The notes: generated by a model from the letters alone, not told the origin. A DNA stretch of 64,000 nucleotides from Dyella sp. ASV24 (GCF_016428905.1 NZ_JAELTQ010000006.1:21495-85494), one strand, 5' to 3'; positions 33,572 through 42,852 are shown, counted from the first letter of the stretch. Numbers and translations: made by a program.

Positions 33572-35332
33572 TTAGGCGATCACGCGGGCGTGTGCGACCT
33601 GAAGGTCGACGTACGTGCGCCCACGAAAAGTGTTGGCGGCCACCTGATACGTGGCCTCAATGTGCTGTCCCACGGCGACGGGCGCTTCGTGCCCCGGCTC
33701 CATCGCCCGAAACCAGATGCCGCGCTGAGCGACGCCGTCTTGATCGACGAGCTCCAACTTCAAGTGGGACCCGTCTCCCACCGGCTTGACGCTCAGCACG
33801 CGGAACGCGTCCGTGAAGCTCGGCGACTCGAACTCACGCCCATAGGGTTCAAGCGCATCAAGCTCAGCGATGACATCAAGTGTTGGCGGGCGCCCCAAGG
33901 AGCCATCCGACCAAACCACCGGCTGTGCGTTCGTGGTGTCCCGCTGCTTCAGCACCGCGCGACAGAAGGCTTCGTGGAATCGCTCGATGTTGGCCTCCTG
34001 CATCTGAAGGCCTCCAGCGCCGGCATGACCACCCCATCCGAGAAGGCAGCCTGGCTCAGCACGGTCCACCTCAGCGAGAGCGCTGCGCACGTGTACACCT
34101 TCGATGGTCCGCAGCGATCCGGTTACCAGGCCGGGATGCCCCTGCTTGGGCGAGAGGCAGCACACTGGACGGCCGAAGGCTTCGACAAGGCGCGAGGCGG
34201 TGATGCCGTGCACCCCGCTGTGCCCGTCGGCGAGGTGGACGACGATAGCGGGAACACCCGCTTCTGCTTGGACCTCTGCGATCTCGCGCGCGACCTTCGT
34301 CATCTCGCGCTCCACGAGCTTGCGCGACTCGTTCTCGGCCTTGAGCAGCTCAGCAAGATAGTCCGCTTGCGCCTGATCGTTGGATACGAGGAAATCGATA
34401 GACGCGATTGCGTCCCCCATGCGGCCGCGCGCATTCACCATGGCACATAAGAAGTGGGACAAGTCCTTCGTCTTAAAAGGACCGTCGTTGCCCTGCACGC
34501 GCTTTGCCGCAATCCACGGCGCGCGCGCAGATGAATTCATGAGGTGAAGGCCATGACGAATGATGGCGCGGTTGTTCCGAGATTTGCCGAGCGATACAGC
34601 GTCAGCAGTCGTTCCTATGCAACTCCACGCCAGGAGCGGGGCGAGCGATGGCGCGCTCTGCGGAAGTGCGCCGCGTGCGATCAGCTCTCGCCGAACTGCA
34701 CACATCACCAGAAACATGACGTGGACGCCGGCAATCAATTTGTCTTGGAAAATGCTGTCCTCACGGGCTGGGTTGACGCAAGCAGCGGCAGACGGCGGCC
34801 CTTTGCCTTCAACCCCGTGGTGATCGGTCACCACAACAGGAATCCCTGCCGCCTTCAGTTGCGCAATCCGCGGCTCATCCCCCGAGCCTTGGTCTCCGGT
34901 GCACACAACACACGGCAACTTGACTCGTTCCAGCAGTCGCTCGACCACAGATTCACTCACGCCATAGCCTTCGCGCATGCGGTGGGACTGCATGTTGACG
35001 ACGCGGTGAGCAGGAACACCGAAGTAGTCGATCATCGCTAAGCGAAAAACGCTACCGCTGGTTGATCCATCGCAGTCGTGATCGGTGAGACCGACGATTG
35101 TCGTGTCGGGACACATCACCGCGTCCGCGAGCACCTTCGCGGCGATGTCGATGTCAGGCAACAGGTCCGGCGGATCAAGCGACTTCACCGCCGGATTGAT
35201 CAAACCCGCCACATCCTGGACACCTGCTACTCGGCCAGCGATCACGCGTGCCTGCAACGGCGTGTAGCCCTGCTGCAGTGCTGTGTACATCACGGCTTTG
35301 TCGACGGGTCGGGTTCGAAGCTCTGCGTTCAC
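33572..35332 (-). CDS. RecJ-like single-stranded-DNA exonuclease (DHH/DHHA1)
   Basis: About 586 residues from GTG 35332, which gives MNAELRTRPVDKAV; an upstream TTG (35389) is also possible. The DHH domain shows DHDCDG (84-89), TGDQGSGDEP and DHH (170-172). The DHHA1 domain carries GWGGHAGAGGLQM, and a C-terminal OB-like region follows. These are RecJ catalytic landmarks; RecJ degrades 5' single strands during recombination and repair. Similar length to cellular RecJ. It sits with RusA- and HU-like genes in a recombination-flavoured run. Confidence 0.88.
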   Translation of the reverse strand: MNAELRTRPVDKAVMYTALQQGYTPLQARVIAGRVAGVQDVAGLINPAVKSLDPPDLLPDIDIAAKVLADAVMCPDTTIVGLTDHDCDGSTSGSVFRLAMIDYFGVPAHRVVNMQSHRMREGYGVSESVVERLLERVKLPCVVCTGDQGSGDEPRIAQLKAAGIPVVVTDHHGVEGKGPPSAAACVNPAREDSIFQDKLIAGVHVMFLVMCAVRRELIARGALPQSAPSLAPLLAWSCIGTTADAVSLGKSRNNRAIIRHGLHLMNSSARAPWIAAKRVQGNDGPFKTKDLSHFLCAMVNARGRMGDAIASIDFLVSNDQAQADYLAELLKAENESRKLVEREMTKVAREIAEVQAEAGVPAIVVHLADGHSGVHGITASRLVEAFGRPVCCLSPKQGHPGLVTGSLRTIEGVHVRSALAEVDRAEPGCLLGWGGHAGAGGLQMQEANIERFHEAFCRAVLKQRDTTNAQPVVWSDGSLGRPPTLDVIAELDALEPYGREFESPSFTDAFRVLSVKPVGDGSHLKLELVDQDGVAQRGIWFRAMEPGHEAPVAVGQHIEATYQVAANTFRGRTYVDLQVAHARVIA

Positions 35333-35419
35333 GGCATGGGTCTCGGGATGGCACCGAACGTCAGCTTGCCCGGCACCGCAGTTGCGCAAAGAAGGTCAGC
35401 ATCGCGTTCGGTGGGCACG

Positions 35420-36037
35420 TCATTTCGCCGGCAACCACGCGGGATCGCATCTATCGGGCACTACCCACGTTGAGGCGGCGTCCCTACGCACGATGATCAA
35501 CCTGGGTGCATAGCCCCAGTACTTGCACGCGGCGCCGTCCCAGATCGTCTGGTCGTTGGCCTTCAATGCGTCCGCGATGGCCTTCTCGATGTTGTCCTTG
35601 TCGGGCTTCTGCAGGTGCGGCAAGCCGTTCATGGCGGCCTTGGTCTTCTCGGACCAGGACGGCGGCATCGGGAGGATGCAGATCGCCCCAGACCGGTTCG
35701 GGACTCGAACGCGGCGCAATCGCAGCTCGTCGCAGAAGGCGCGGTACCGAAGCACGGCAGGACGCTTCTGCCAGCGATCGCGTTGGGTCATACGCGGCTT
35801 GCCCACCACCAAAACGTCGACAACCTGGATCTCGGGGATCTCGGCGTCCTCGCGTGTCGCGCTCAAGAGGTTCGCAAGCAGCGACGAAGCGGTGGCACGA
35901 CTGCGTAAGCGCTGCGGACCCGCCGTCGGGCGAACGGCCTTTACTGCCGGCTGAGGCGCGCGCGCGGCCGTGCACGTGCCATGCGACTCGCGCAGGAAAT
36001 CTGCCCAGGCCTGCCGGTGTCCCGCTCGATTAGCCAT
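35420..36037 (-). CDS. RusA-like Holliday-junction resolvase
   Basis: The product has 205 residues. The RusA-like domain is the C-terminal part: GKPRMTQRDRW with a basic patch, MPPSWSEKTKAAMNG, then the metal-binding PDKDN followed by IADAL and IWDGAACKYWG. RusA-type enzymes cleave four-way junctions. The N-terminal 80 residues are an unassigned extension. The ATG at 36037 overlaps the end of the HU gene by eight bases; frame further upstream lies antisense to nothing useful and is inside HU. Found in phages and plasmids that manage their own recombination. Confidence 0.8.
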   Translation of the reverse strand: MANRAGHRQAWADFLRESHGTCTAARAPQPAVKAVRPTAGPQRLRSRATASSLLANLLSATREDAEIPEIQVVDVLVVGKPRMTQRDRWQKRPAVLRYRAFCDELRLRRVRVPNRSGAICILPMPPSWSEKTKAAMNGLPHLQKPDKDNIEKAIADALKANDQTIWDGAACKYWGYAPRLIIVRRDAASTWVVPDRCDPAWLPAK

Positions 36038-36335
36038 CCTCGTCCCCCGTGACCGCGTAGCCAAGGCGCACGGCCGATTTGAATTGTGCGCTGGGCTTGA
36101 ACGCTGGCACTTTCGTTTCCGGGAGCCATACGGGTTCGCGCGTGCGCGGATCCTTCCCGGAACGGGCGGGCCATGCCTTGGCCTGGAACTGCCCAAAGCC
36201 GGAGATCTGGACCGACTCACCCTCAGCGACGTGTTGCGTGATGATCCTCGTCATCGCGTTGACCACCTTCATAGCGGCGCAACGGCTCATTCCTGTTGCT
36301 GCGTGGATCTTTTCTACTAACTCGGACTTCGTCAT
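36030..36335 (-). CDS. HU/IHF-family DNA-bending protein
   Basis: A 101-residue histone-like protein: MTKSELVEKIHAATGMS, then ISGFGQFQAKAWPARSGKDPRTRE and VPAFKPSAQFKSAV, the typical HU arm and dimer core. The ATG has AGGGGAAGAG directly upstream. A hairpin (AAGGCCG, eight bases, CGGCCTT) lies just before the ribosome binding site on the mRNA and may affect its expression or end the upstream transcript. It could bend DNA at origins, oriT or recombination sites. Confidence 0.93.
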   Translation of the reverse strand: MTKSELVEKIHAATGMSRCAAMKVVNAMTRIITQHVAEGESVQISGFGQFQAKAWPARSGKDPRTREPVWLPETKVPAFKPSAQFKSAVRLGYAVTGDEDG

Positions 36336-36389
36336 CTCTTCCCCTGAAGGCCGGCCTCCTGCGGCCTTACGGCGAACATCGGTTGATGG

Positions 36390-37115
36390 TTAGGCTCGCT
36401 GCAGAGCGACTTCTTCGAAGCCCAGTTGCACCGCGGCAAAGCCGGCCACGTGCAAGATCTCCGGCAGATCGTCCAGGCTCACTTCCAGCTGCTTGGCCCA
36501 TGCAGCCATGCGCAACTGGTTGGCCTGCAGGAACTCGCTCGGGCGCGGCACGAACCCGTCAGCGACGTGCGCCGAGATCGAAGCCGTGTCGATGGCAGCC
36601 AGCTCGTACTTGTCACCCTTCGTGAACCGGATCCATTGGCGCTTGCGAGGGCGTCCGTCCTGACCCTTCTTGGTCGACGAGTCGCAGATCATCAGATCAG
36701 CCGCCGGAACCATGCGACTCAGACGCGCGAGACATTCGCGCACATAGGGGTGCAGGTCCGTCACGGACTCCGGGGTGCCGAAATCCTTTGCGGGGGCATC
36801 GGTGGTGCTTGCGCACCAGGAGCCGCGCGGGTTGAGCTTGAACAGCTCCCGTCCGGCCCAGTAGATCTCCTCCGCCGCAGCTTTGTTGAGGCTGGTTGCA
36901 GCGACGAGGCGCTCGATAGCGCGGCCTTCGTGCATGGCATGCGGCGTGAGGTCCAAGCGCAGATTCTTTGCGCCAGTCGTGCGTTGGATCGTCAGCGAGT
37001 TCTGGGACTGGCTCACGACGTTGCCGACAATGTCGGTGGTCACCGACATTGCCTGCGGAATGTGGTGCTGGATGATGGCCAGGTGGCTCAAGATGTCAGA
37101 ACGCTTATAGGCCAT
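36390..37115 (-). CDS. Unknown cytosolic protein (241 aa)
   Basis: It begins MAYKRSDILSHLAIIQHHIP. A mixed helix/strand protein with a conserved-looking KRQWIRFTKGDKYELAAIDTA segment in the second half and no membrane or catalytic motif I can name. The ATG follows the stop of the lytic transglycosylase gene by two bases, so it is co-transcribed with it. Confidence 0.65.
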   Translation of the reverse strand: MAYKRSDILSHLAIIQHHIPQAMSVTTDIVGNVVSQSQNSLTIQRTTGAKNLRLDLTPHAMHEGRAIERLVAATSLNKAAAEEIYWAGRELFKLNPRGSWCASTTDAPAKDFGTPESVTDLHPYVRECLARLSRMVPAADLMICDSSTKKGQDGRPRKRQWIRFTKGDKYELAAIDTASISAHVADGFVPRPSEFLQANQLRMAAWAKQLEVSLDDLPEILHVAGFAAVQLGFEEVALQRA

Positions 37116-37117
37116 GA

Positions 37118-37810
37118 TCAAATCTTCTCCGAGGATTGCTGGGCCATCCGCGCCTGTCGGCGCTCGATGGCGTGTTCGATTAACTGCAGGTACACGGCTT
37201 GCACTTCTGGTGTCGGCGAATGGTAGAGCGCGATCGCTTCAGCCATGGTCTTGCTCCGACTCCTCCCATCCTTGTATAGCCATGCCTGGACGAAGATGTT
37301 GACGCAGAGATTGTTCCGTAGCGTCGCTTCGTCGATTCCCCGCGCTGCGAGCTTACCCAGATGCTGAGAATTGATCTGGGCCTTTCCGATGTCGTACGAG
37401 AGATCCTTGTTTAGCTTGGAGTTCTCGCCGACGGTACCGCCTTCGACGTCGAGAATGACGTAAAGCGGCATGGTCTCCACGTGGAAGATGGTCGAGGCCT
37501 TCTCCACGCACATCCGAGTCTGGGGGTCATCCTCTGGGAACGGCCTCGGCTTGGCCGGGGGCTTCTTGGTGAGGAAGGTGATGCCCGGGACCACTTTCGG
37601 TCTCGGCTCCGTCGGGACTTGCTCGGCCGGCGGCGTTGTCAGCCTTAGGGTCTTCGGCACCGAGGCGACAAGAACCCCATTGGAGACGATCTTTTGCCCC
37701 GATCCATCAATGACCCGCACAGTGCTTGGGACCGATTGGGCTCGCCCGACTGAGGCCACCATCAGTGCGATCCCAATGGCGCTCAAGCGAATGGCGCTCT
37801 TGCTCCTCAT
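37118..37810 (-). CDS. Periplasmic lytic-transglycosylase-like (SLT) protein
   Basis: The product has 230 residues with a signal peptide (about 1-25) and a proline-rich segment (80-105). The SLT-like core includes YVILDVEGGTVG with the probable catalytic Glu, SYDIGKAQINSQHLGKLA, and AEAIALYHS. In conjugation systems such enzymes (VirB1 type) open peptidoglycan for the channel. The usual Glu-Ser pair is changed to Glu-Gly, so activity needs testing. The ATG at 37810 has AGGAG seven bases upstream. It is plausibly part of the transfer apparatus although away from the tra block. Confidence 0.72.
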   Translation of the reverse strand: MRSKSAIRLSAIGIALMVASVGRAQSVPSTVRVIDGSGQKIVSNGVLVASVPKTLRLTTPPAEQVPTEPRPKVVPGITFLTKKPPAKPRPFPEDDPQTRMCVEKASTIFHVETMPLYVILDVEGGTVGENSKLNKDLSYDIGKAQINSQHLGKLAARGIDEATLRNNLCVNIFVQAWLYKDGRSRSKTMAEAIALYHSPTPEVQAVYLQLIEHAIERRQARMAQQSSEKI

Positions 37811-37951
37811 TGAAAACTCCTGTGGTGGCACCCGAGGGGTCGGTCCGTGTTCCCCTCGAGCATGCAATCCTTTGCACACGTCCATGTGCGGCGCTCTATC
37901 GCCTCGTCCGCCGGCGCGCCGTTCCTCGGCGCCCGGGCTATCCGGCGGCGA

Positions 37952-38506
37952 CTACTGTAGGTCGGCGGCCGGGCGTCGCATCTCGGAAAGCCCCCGATTG
38001 GCGACCTTCGTTTCCGGGATCGAAGGCATGACCGGAACCTCGCCACTTATCGGAAGGGCCAGGTCGTCCAGGAGATCCGTGAGGTCGGTAATCACGACCT
38101 GCAGCTCGCGATCGTCCACAGGCGTGGGCGAAACACCGAGTGCAGACAGCAGCGCCGGCACCACGCTGCGCGCCAGGCTGGTCAGGCCGAGCCCCAGCAC
38201 GCCACGGTTGCGGCGGATCAACTCTTCGGTCGTCACGAGACGCGGCCAGTAGATCTCGCCCGCCTCGGTCGTCTCGATCACAAAGAGGTCCCGATTGGCG
38301 CGCCCCACCTTCCTGATACCCGGATAGCGCGAGGCGAGTACTTCAGTGGCCACACGCGTCACCACCCACGTAGCACTCGCCCGGATGTCGCGGGCCAGGC
38401 GGAGTGCCTGTCCGGGATCCACCGTGGCCAGCAATTCAGCGTGCGCGCCGGCCAATTGCTCGAGGCCTGCGTCGAGTCCCAAGGACTGCGAGGTCTGGTT
38501 ATGCAT
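37952..38506 (-). CDS. Unknown protein (184 aa)
   Basis: It begins MHNQTSQSLGLDAGLEQLAG. A helical N-terminal half is followed by GVLGLGLTSLARSVVPALL, possibly membrane associated. The N-terminus overlaps the preceding gene by eight bases, so they are coupled. No family recognised. Confidence 0.55.
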   Translation of the reverse strand: MHNQTSQSLGLDAGLEQLAGAHAELLATVDPGQALRLARDIRASATWVVTRVATEVLASRYPGIRKVGRANRDLFVIETTEAGEIYWPRLVTTEELIRRNRGVLGLGLTSLARSVVPALLSALGVSPTPVDDRELQVVITDLTDLLDDLALPISGEVPVMPSIPETKVANRGLSEMRRPAADLQ

Positions 38507-38987
38507 GACCCACCCCCGTGGAGGACGTGCCGTAGATCTCGTTTGCGATCATGTCGAGACCGGACTGGTACTCGCTGCGGATAGCCTTGGCCAGCGCCGG
38601 CGAGTACGGCTCATCGAGCTCGCGCCAGTGGTCTTCGACATCACCCTTCAGCCTGAAAACCGTGTGGCTCTGGCACATCTGCTGCAGCTGGGTGTCCGCT
38701 TGTTCCGCGTCGACCAAGTCGAGCAGGAAGCAAGCGCGCATCGTGTCCTCGTCGGCGAGCTTCTCGGGGAAGAACGCCGGCGCCAGGCTCGCGAGATGCT
38801 GCTCGAAACGAAAGCGATGCGCTACCGAGGTGAACTCGTGCTCGACCGCGGCGTCGTTGTCGGGAATGCTGATCTTGGCGACGACCACGCCATCGCGCAC
38901 CACGTCGGCCCGGAAACCCGGAACCTGGGCGCGCTTCGCATAGTGGATGTTCGTCGCGGAATAGGGGGCAAAGCGATCGGCGTACAT
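38499..38987 (-). CDS. Unknown protein (162 aa)
   Basis: It begins MYADRFAPYSATNIHYAKRA, is soluble and rich in charged helices, and has no motif I recognise. It is the first gene of a two-gene run with the 184-residue protein. The upstream 147 bp to the TonB-like gene hold no other gene I can support. Confidence 0.55.
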   Translation of the reverse strand: MYADRFAPYSATNIHYAKRAQVPGFRADVVRDGVVVAKISIPDNDAAVEHEFTSVAHRFRFEQHLASLAPAFFPEKLADEDTMRACFLLDLVDAEQADTQLQQMCQSHTVFRLKGDVEDHWRELDEPYSPALAKAIRSEYQSGLDMIANEIYGTSSTGVGHA

Positions 38988-39134
38988 GTGTCGGCTCTCG
39001 ACCTAGTGGTGCTTTTATCAAGCACCGAGAATTCGCGCCGAAAACTTCGCCTCACTTTGTCTCATGTTCTGCGACTCATCACTCAGTGAGACGCATCGCG
39101 ACACGGTGCCGATCTGCGGCCGTGATGTCCGCGG

Positions 39135-39770
39135 CTAGCGCCTGCCTACGGTGCCTTTGGAGAGGCGTCCCTTGAAGAACCCAATCGGCACCGATATCCA
39201 CGACTGTACGGGACGTCCCCCGATCAAGCCTGGCTCGAACTTCCACTTCGCCACGGCGGCGATGGCCGCGGCATCGATCTCCGGCGACACGCTGCGGATG
39301 ACGCTTACCCCCTCCGGCGCGCCATCAATCCCCACCAGGACTATCAAGACGACCCAACCTTGCTTCCCCTCGTCCCACGCAGCCAGTGGAAAGTCCGGCA
39401 TGTCTGTGACGCGGTAGGAGGCGATCTCCTTCGGTGCAACCTCTGGGCGATGCAACGGTGAGGCGACCAGGTCCTGCGGGCGCGAAGCGATGCGGATGGT
39501 CGGCGTGTTCGACTGCTTTGGCTTCGGCGGATCCTTCCGCACCTCGGCAATGCGCGGCTCCTCGCGCGCCTTGCGCGGCTCTGGACGAACCTCAGGTTCC
39601 GCGTCCTTCACACGCGCCGGGATTACCGACACCGCGACCATCGAGACCCTCGCTGCTCCAGGCGGCGTGAACTCCGGCCGCGTCGGTGGCGAGGGCAACG
39701 TGACGTAGAGAGCAAGCGTCAGGTGAACCAGAAGAACGAGGGTCCAGGCAACAACGCGACTGGGCTTCAT
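39135..39770 (-). CDS. TonB-like energy-transduction protein
   Basis: The product has 211 residues, with an N-terminal membrane anchor (about 8-26), a Pro/Glu/Arg/Lys-rich rigid spacer (60-110), and a TonB_C domain (ASYRVTDMPDFPLAAWDEGKQG then VRSVSPEIDAAAIAAVAKWKFEPG). Such proteins couple the proton-motive force to outer-membrane transport, or act as structural links. ExbB/ExbD are not in the window, so it may use host partners. The ribosome binding site is weak. Divergent from the DsbC gene. Confidence 0.82.
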   Translation of the reverse strand: MKPSRVVAWTLVLLVHLTLALYVTLPSPPTRPEFTPPGAARVSMVAVSVIPARVKDAEPEVRPEPRKAREEPRIAEVRKDPPKPKQSNTPTIRIASRPQDLVASPLHRPEVAPKEIASYRVTDMPDFPLAAWDEGKQGWVVLIVLVGIDGAPEGVSVIRSVSPEIDAAAIAAVAKWKFEPGLIGGRPVQSWISVPIGFFKGRLSKGTVGRR

Positions 39771-39830
39771 GAGGGGCACGGGTCCATGTGGGAGTGCACA
39801 CGGTACCGGCCGCGTTGCGCTGCCGACCCG

Positions 39831-39861
39831 GGAAACCCCGGCTCCTTTTCGGGGGGTTTCC
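39831..39861. repeat. Dispersed palindromic element copy d (between tonB-like and dsbC-like genes)
   Basis: GGAAAC, 19 bases, GTTTCC with additional CCCC/GGGG pairing inside. It lies 61 bp upstream of the TonB-like start and 89 bp upstream of the DsbC-like start, in a divergent promoter region. Confidence 0.65.
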
Positions 39862-39949
39862 ACGCTTGGCAGTGACGGGCGCTTCCTATGCTTTTGTCAC
39901 GCGTCGACCGTGGTGGTGGCGCTTCCTAACTCCCATGCAAGGACGGCAC

Positions 39950-40852
39950 ATGACTCTCCTCCCCCGCCCCTTCCGCTCGCGTCGCATCAGCCTGGCGCTG
40001 GCAACCGTCGGCGCGCTCACGCTGAGCTGCAGTGCCGCCTTCGCGCAGAGCGCCGCCGCCCAGCCGCAGCAGATCGCCGCGCGCCTTGTCTCGCAGCAGG
40101 TGGCGAGCAACGGTCCGGGCACGACCAGCGCGCCGATCCCAGCGGACAACCCTGCCATTCGCCAGACCGTTCGCGATATCAATCCGAACGCTGTCGTTCG
40201 CTCGATCGACCAGATGCCCATCCAGGGCCTCAAGCGCGTGGTCGCCGACTCCACCGTTGTGTACGTGACCGACGACGGCCGGTACCTCCTATACGGGGTG
40301 CTCCTGGACACCGTGACGCATCGAAATCTCACGGATGAAGCGCTCGGCGAAGCTCGCAAGGATCTTCTGCGCAATATCCCGGCCGAGGACAAGATCGTCT
40401 TCTCGCCCAAGGATCCGAAGTACACGGTGACCATCTTCACCGACACGAGCTGCCACTACTGCCAGCTCCTGCACAAAAGCCTCAAAGGCTACCTCGACGC
40501 CGGCATTCGCATCGAATACGTGCCGTTCCCGCGCGGCGGCCTCGAATCGCCCGAGCTCGCCAAGATGAAGTCGGTCTGGTGTTCCAGCGATCGCGCCAAG
40601 GCCTACGAGCTCGCCATCGCTGGCCAGCAGGTCCCGTCGACCAACTGCGCGCGCGCAGGCGAGGTCGAGAAGATGTACGACCTGGGCGATAAGCTCGGCA
40701 TCGAGGGCACGCCCGCGATCTTCGATCAGACCGGTCGCCAGCTCGGAGGCTTCCTCCCGCCGGCCGCCATGGTCAGCAAGCTGGCCGGCAGCGACAAGGC
40801 CACGGCACGTGCTGCGGCCGCGCAGCAGGCAGCACCGGCGAAGTCGCCGTGA
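39950..40852 (+). CDS. dsbC: DsbC-like periplasmic thiol-disulfide isomerase
   Basis: The product has 300 residues with a signal peptide (cut near AFA at about 32). The N-terminal half includes a dimerisation-like segment (VVYVTDDGRYLLYGVLLDT), and the thioredoxin fold carries CHYC (Cys168 and Cys171) and a cis-proline GTPAIF. DsbC-type proteins are typical of F-like and SXT-type transfer systems, where they fold disulfide-rich pilus and mating-pore proteins. The ATG has AAGGA six bases upstream. A C-terminal Ala-rich tail follows the thioredoxin domain. It overlaps the next gene (GTGA). Confidence 0.9.
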   Translation: MTLLPRPFRSRRISLALATVGALTLSCSAAFAQSAAAQPQQIAARLVSQQVASNGPGTTSAPIPADNPAIRQTVRDINPNAVVRSIDQMPIQGLKRVVADSTVVYVTDDGRYLLYGVLLDTVTHRNLTDEALGEARKDLLRNIPAEDKIVFSPKDPKYTVTIFTDTSCHYCQLLHKSLKGYLDAGIRIEYVPFPRGGLESPELAKMKSVWCSSDRAKAYELAIAGQQVPSTNCARAGEVEKMYDLGDKLGIEGTPAIFDQTGRQLGGFLPPAAMVSKLAGSDKATARAAAAQQAAPAKSP

Positions 40853-41391
40853 TCAACGTGAATATCAAGTCCAGGCTCCGCCGCCGGCGCATCGCTGTTG
40901 TACTCGGTGTGCTAGGCGTGATCGGTCTCTCCGGGTTCTTGTTCGCAACGACCCGTGAACCACAGTTCGGGGAGAAGGACATCATGCTCACGTCAACGTT
41001 CCTCCAACTGCCGGAGGAATACGGCGCGCTGCTACAGAGCCGGTCCATCGCGGAGATCCGCGCTTCCACGGACTGCCTTCTCCGCTGCACCACAACGATC
41101 GAGGTGTCGTTTAGCGACAAGACCCCTCACCTGTCCTTCCACGGCTCCGTCGAGCACATGTACCCGAAGTTCGCCATTACGAGCACGTCGGCATACACCA
41201 CGCAGCCATCAGCACCACTCCCGTACGTCGTCCGCACAACGGCCGACCACAACGAGTACAGCGTCCAGAGGGCCGCTCAGATTGCGGGCGGCATCGCGGA
41301 TGAAGCGATCAAGCATGCTGACCTTCTTCGACAGCGTGATGCGAACGCGGCGTCGTGGAGCCAGCCCACCCTCCCATCCCCGGCATCTTGA
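40849..41391 (+). CDS. Membrane-anchored unknown protein (180 aa) coupled to dsbC
   Basis: The GTG start overlaps the dsbC stop. A short basic N-terminus (KSRLRRRR) and a membrane helix (about 15-33) lead to a periplasmic domain with two cysteines (CLLRC) that may depend on DsbC for pairing. No family recognised. It forms a plus-strand operon with dsbC and probably the next gene. Confidence 0.65.
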   Translation: MINVNIKSRLRRRRIAVVLGVLGVIGLSGFLFATTREPQFGEKDIMLTSTFLQLPEEYGALLQSRSIAEIRASTDCLLRCTTTIEVSFSDKTPHLSFHGSVEHMYPKFAITSTSAYTTQPSAPLPYVVRTTADHNEYSVQRAAQIAGGIADEAIKHADLLRQRDANAASWSQPTLPSPAS

Positions 41392-41429
41392 AGCTGGCAA
41401 CCAACCGTCCACAACTCAAAGGACTGAAG

Positions 41430-41729
41430 ATGAAAGGTCGTTCCCTGCTCCTCCTGGCCCTCGCCGTCGCCTCGTGCGGCACTGCCTTCGCCGCGGAGGC
41501 CAACCACAAAATGGACGATTGCTGCCCCGAGGTGGCCGCGCAGCTGGTCGAGACCAACTCGCACCTCGCGTTGATCCAGTCTGACCTGCGCGCCTCGAGC
41601 GAGCAGATGGACACCAAGAACATGTGCTACTACGAAGGCAAGGCCTACACCGAAGGCGCCGCGCGCAATGGCCAGGTGTGCAGCCGCATCATCAACACCC
41701 AGCCAGTCCAGTGGGTCACGCGCAGCTGA
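41430..41729 (+). CDS. Small secreted cysteine-containing protein (99 aa)
   Basis: A signal peptide (MKGRSLLLLALAVASCGTAF, cut after AFA) precedes a mature peptide of about 75 residues with CC, MCYYEG and VCSR cysteines. The ATG has AAGGA seven bases upstream. The gene ends before a strong terminator. A decayed copy lies about 1.1 kb downstream. Function unknown; it may be a periplasmic partner of the DsbC-like protein. Confidence 0.75.
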   Translation: MKGRSLLLLALAVASCGTAFAAEANHKMDDCCPEVAAQLVETNSHLALIQSDLRASSEQMDTKNMCYYEGKAYTEGAARNGQVCSRIINTQPVQWVTRS

Positions 41730-41761
41730 TCGTTGCCACGCGACGTCTGGCCAAAGCAATT

Positions 41762-41790
41762 GGGGCTTGCATCGCTGCAAGCCCCTTTTT
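41762..41790 (+). terminator. Rho-independent terminator of the dsbC operon
   Basis: GGGGCTTGCA pairs with TGCAAGCCCC around TCG(C) and is followed by TTTTT. This is a textbook intrinsic terminator on the plus strand. Confidence 0.93.
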
Positions 41791-41835
41791 GTTGGGTCCA
41801 TGAGTCGAAAACAACACCGGATCACTGGCGCGTAT

Positions 41836-42462
41836 TCAGCTCTTAGCCCTGGCAAAAGCGAGAGCCATTGTCGAGGTTGCCTGCTCCGGGGCTTCGAAGA
41901 CTCGGCGACTGCGATGTTTGGCAGCTTCATTGTGAGCCGCAATCTCTCTTTGCAGCTCGGCGGCTCGGAGCTCATTCGCGCGCATCTGCTTCCTTTGCTG
42001 CTTCGACAAGATCACTCCCGCGGGTAGTGGACGACGCTGACTGCACGCACCCGGCACCTCGCTAGGATGCACGGCGCGTCCGAGGCGTCGCTCCATCTCC
42101 TTGCGAAGGATTTTCATCTCGGCATAGCAACGATTGCATGAGTCCTGATCATTTTTGAGGTTCGCGATCTCGCTGAATGAGCGGAACCCAAATAAACCGC
42201 AACGGCAGCGCACCACCCACTGGCCCTCGTCATCGGCCGATAGCCCAATAATTGTTACGCGAGCGTAGCTAAACCCGATCAGGGGCCTGAGGTGCTTCTT
42301 CACCGCGTCGGGATGTCGCACTGCCGGAGCGGCTCGCTGGTCACGATTCTCCGTTGGCATGTACCGCGACGGCTCATATGTAACCCCCGGTCGCATCACT
42401 TTCGCGGCCTGGGCGTTTAGGGGGCGGTGCCCCTCTTGCATGACGACTCGGCTCTTCGACAC
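41836..42462 (-). CDS. Zinc-ribbon-like unknown protein (208 aa)
   Basis: It begins MSKSRVVMQEGHRPLNAQAA. A four-cysteine cluster (CRCGLFGF then CNRCYAEM) in the middle looks like a zinc ribbon, and a basic helical C-terminus (LSKQQRKQMRANELRAAELQ) follows, suggesting nucleic-acid binding. It lies between the small secreted gene and its decayed copy, on the opposite strand. Confidence 0.6.
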   Translation of the reverse strand: MSKSRVVMQEGHRPLNAQAAKVMRPGVTYEPSRYMPTENRDQRAAPAVRHPDAVKKHLRPLIGFSYARVTIIGLSADDEGQWVVRCRCGLFGFRSFSEIANLKNDQDSCNRCYAEMKILRKEMERRLGRAVHPSEVPGACSQRRPLPAGVILSKQQRKQMRANELRAAELQREIAAHNEAAKHRSRRVFEAPEQATSTMALAFARAKS

Positions 42463-42572
42463 GGTTACTCAGCTCCGCTGCTCGATATCCGCCTCCCGTT
42501 GGGGCGTCCTAGGATAGTGCGCGCCGACCTATGTCCGTAAAGTTCGGTTTGTGCACAGCGCGTCAGTCAACT

Positions 42573-42815
42573 CTGAAGGTCGTACCCTGCTCCTCCTGGC
42601 CCTCGCCGTCGCCTCGTGCGGCACTGCCTTCGCCGCGGAGACCAACCGCAAAATGGGCGATTGCTGCCCCCAGGTGGCCGCGCAGCTGGTCGAAACCAAC
42701 TCGCACCTGGCGTTGATTCGGTCTTACCTGCGCGCCTCGAGCGAGTAGATGGACACCGATAACCTGTACGCTACTACGAAGGCAAGGCCTGAACCGAATG
42801 CACCGCGCGCACCGG
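42573..42815 (+). pseudogene. Decayed duplicate of the small secreted protein gene at 41430
   Basis: The stretch is nearly identical to the start and middle of the gene at 41430 (same signal-peptide core LLLLALAVASCGTAF and the CCPxVAAQLVETNSHLALI segment). The ATG is lost, CAG has become TAG at the SSEQMDT point, and further changes follow after the AAGGCC stretch. The pseudogene status is read directly from these differences. Confidence 0.85.
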
Positions 42816-42852
42816 TCTCGGCCCCCAGTGGGATGATCCGCTGCCGGCCCGG

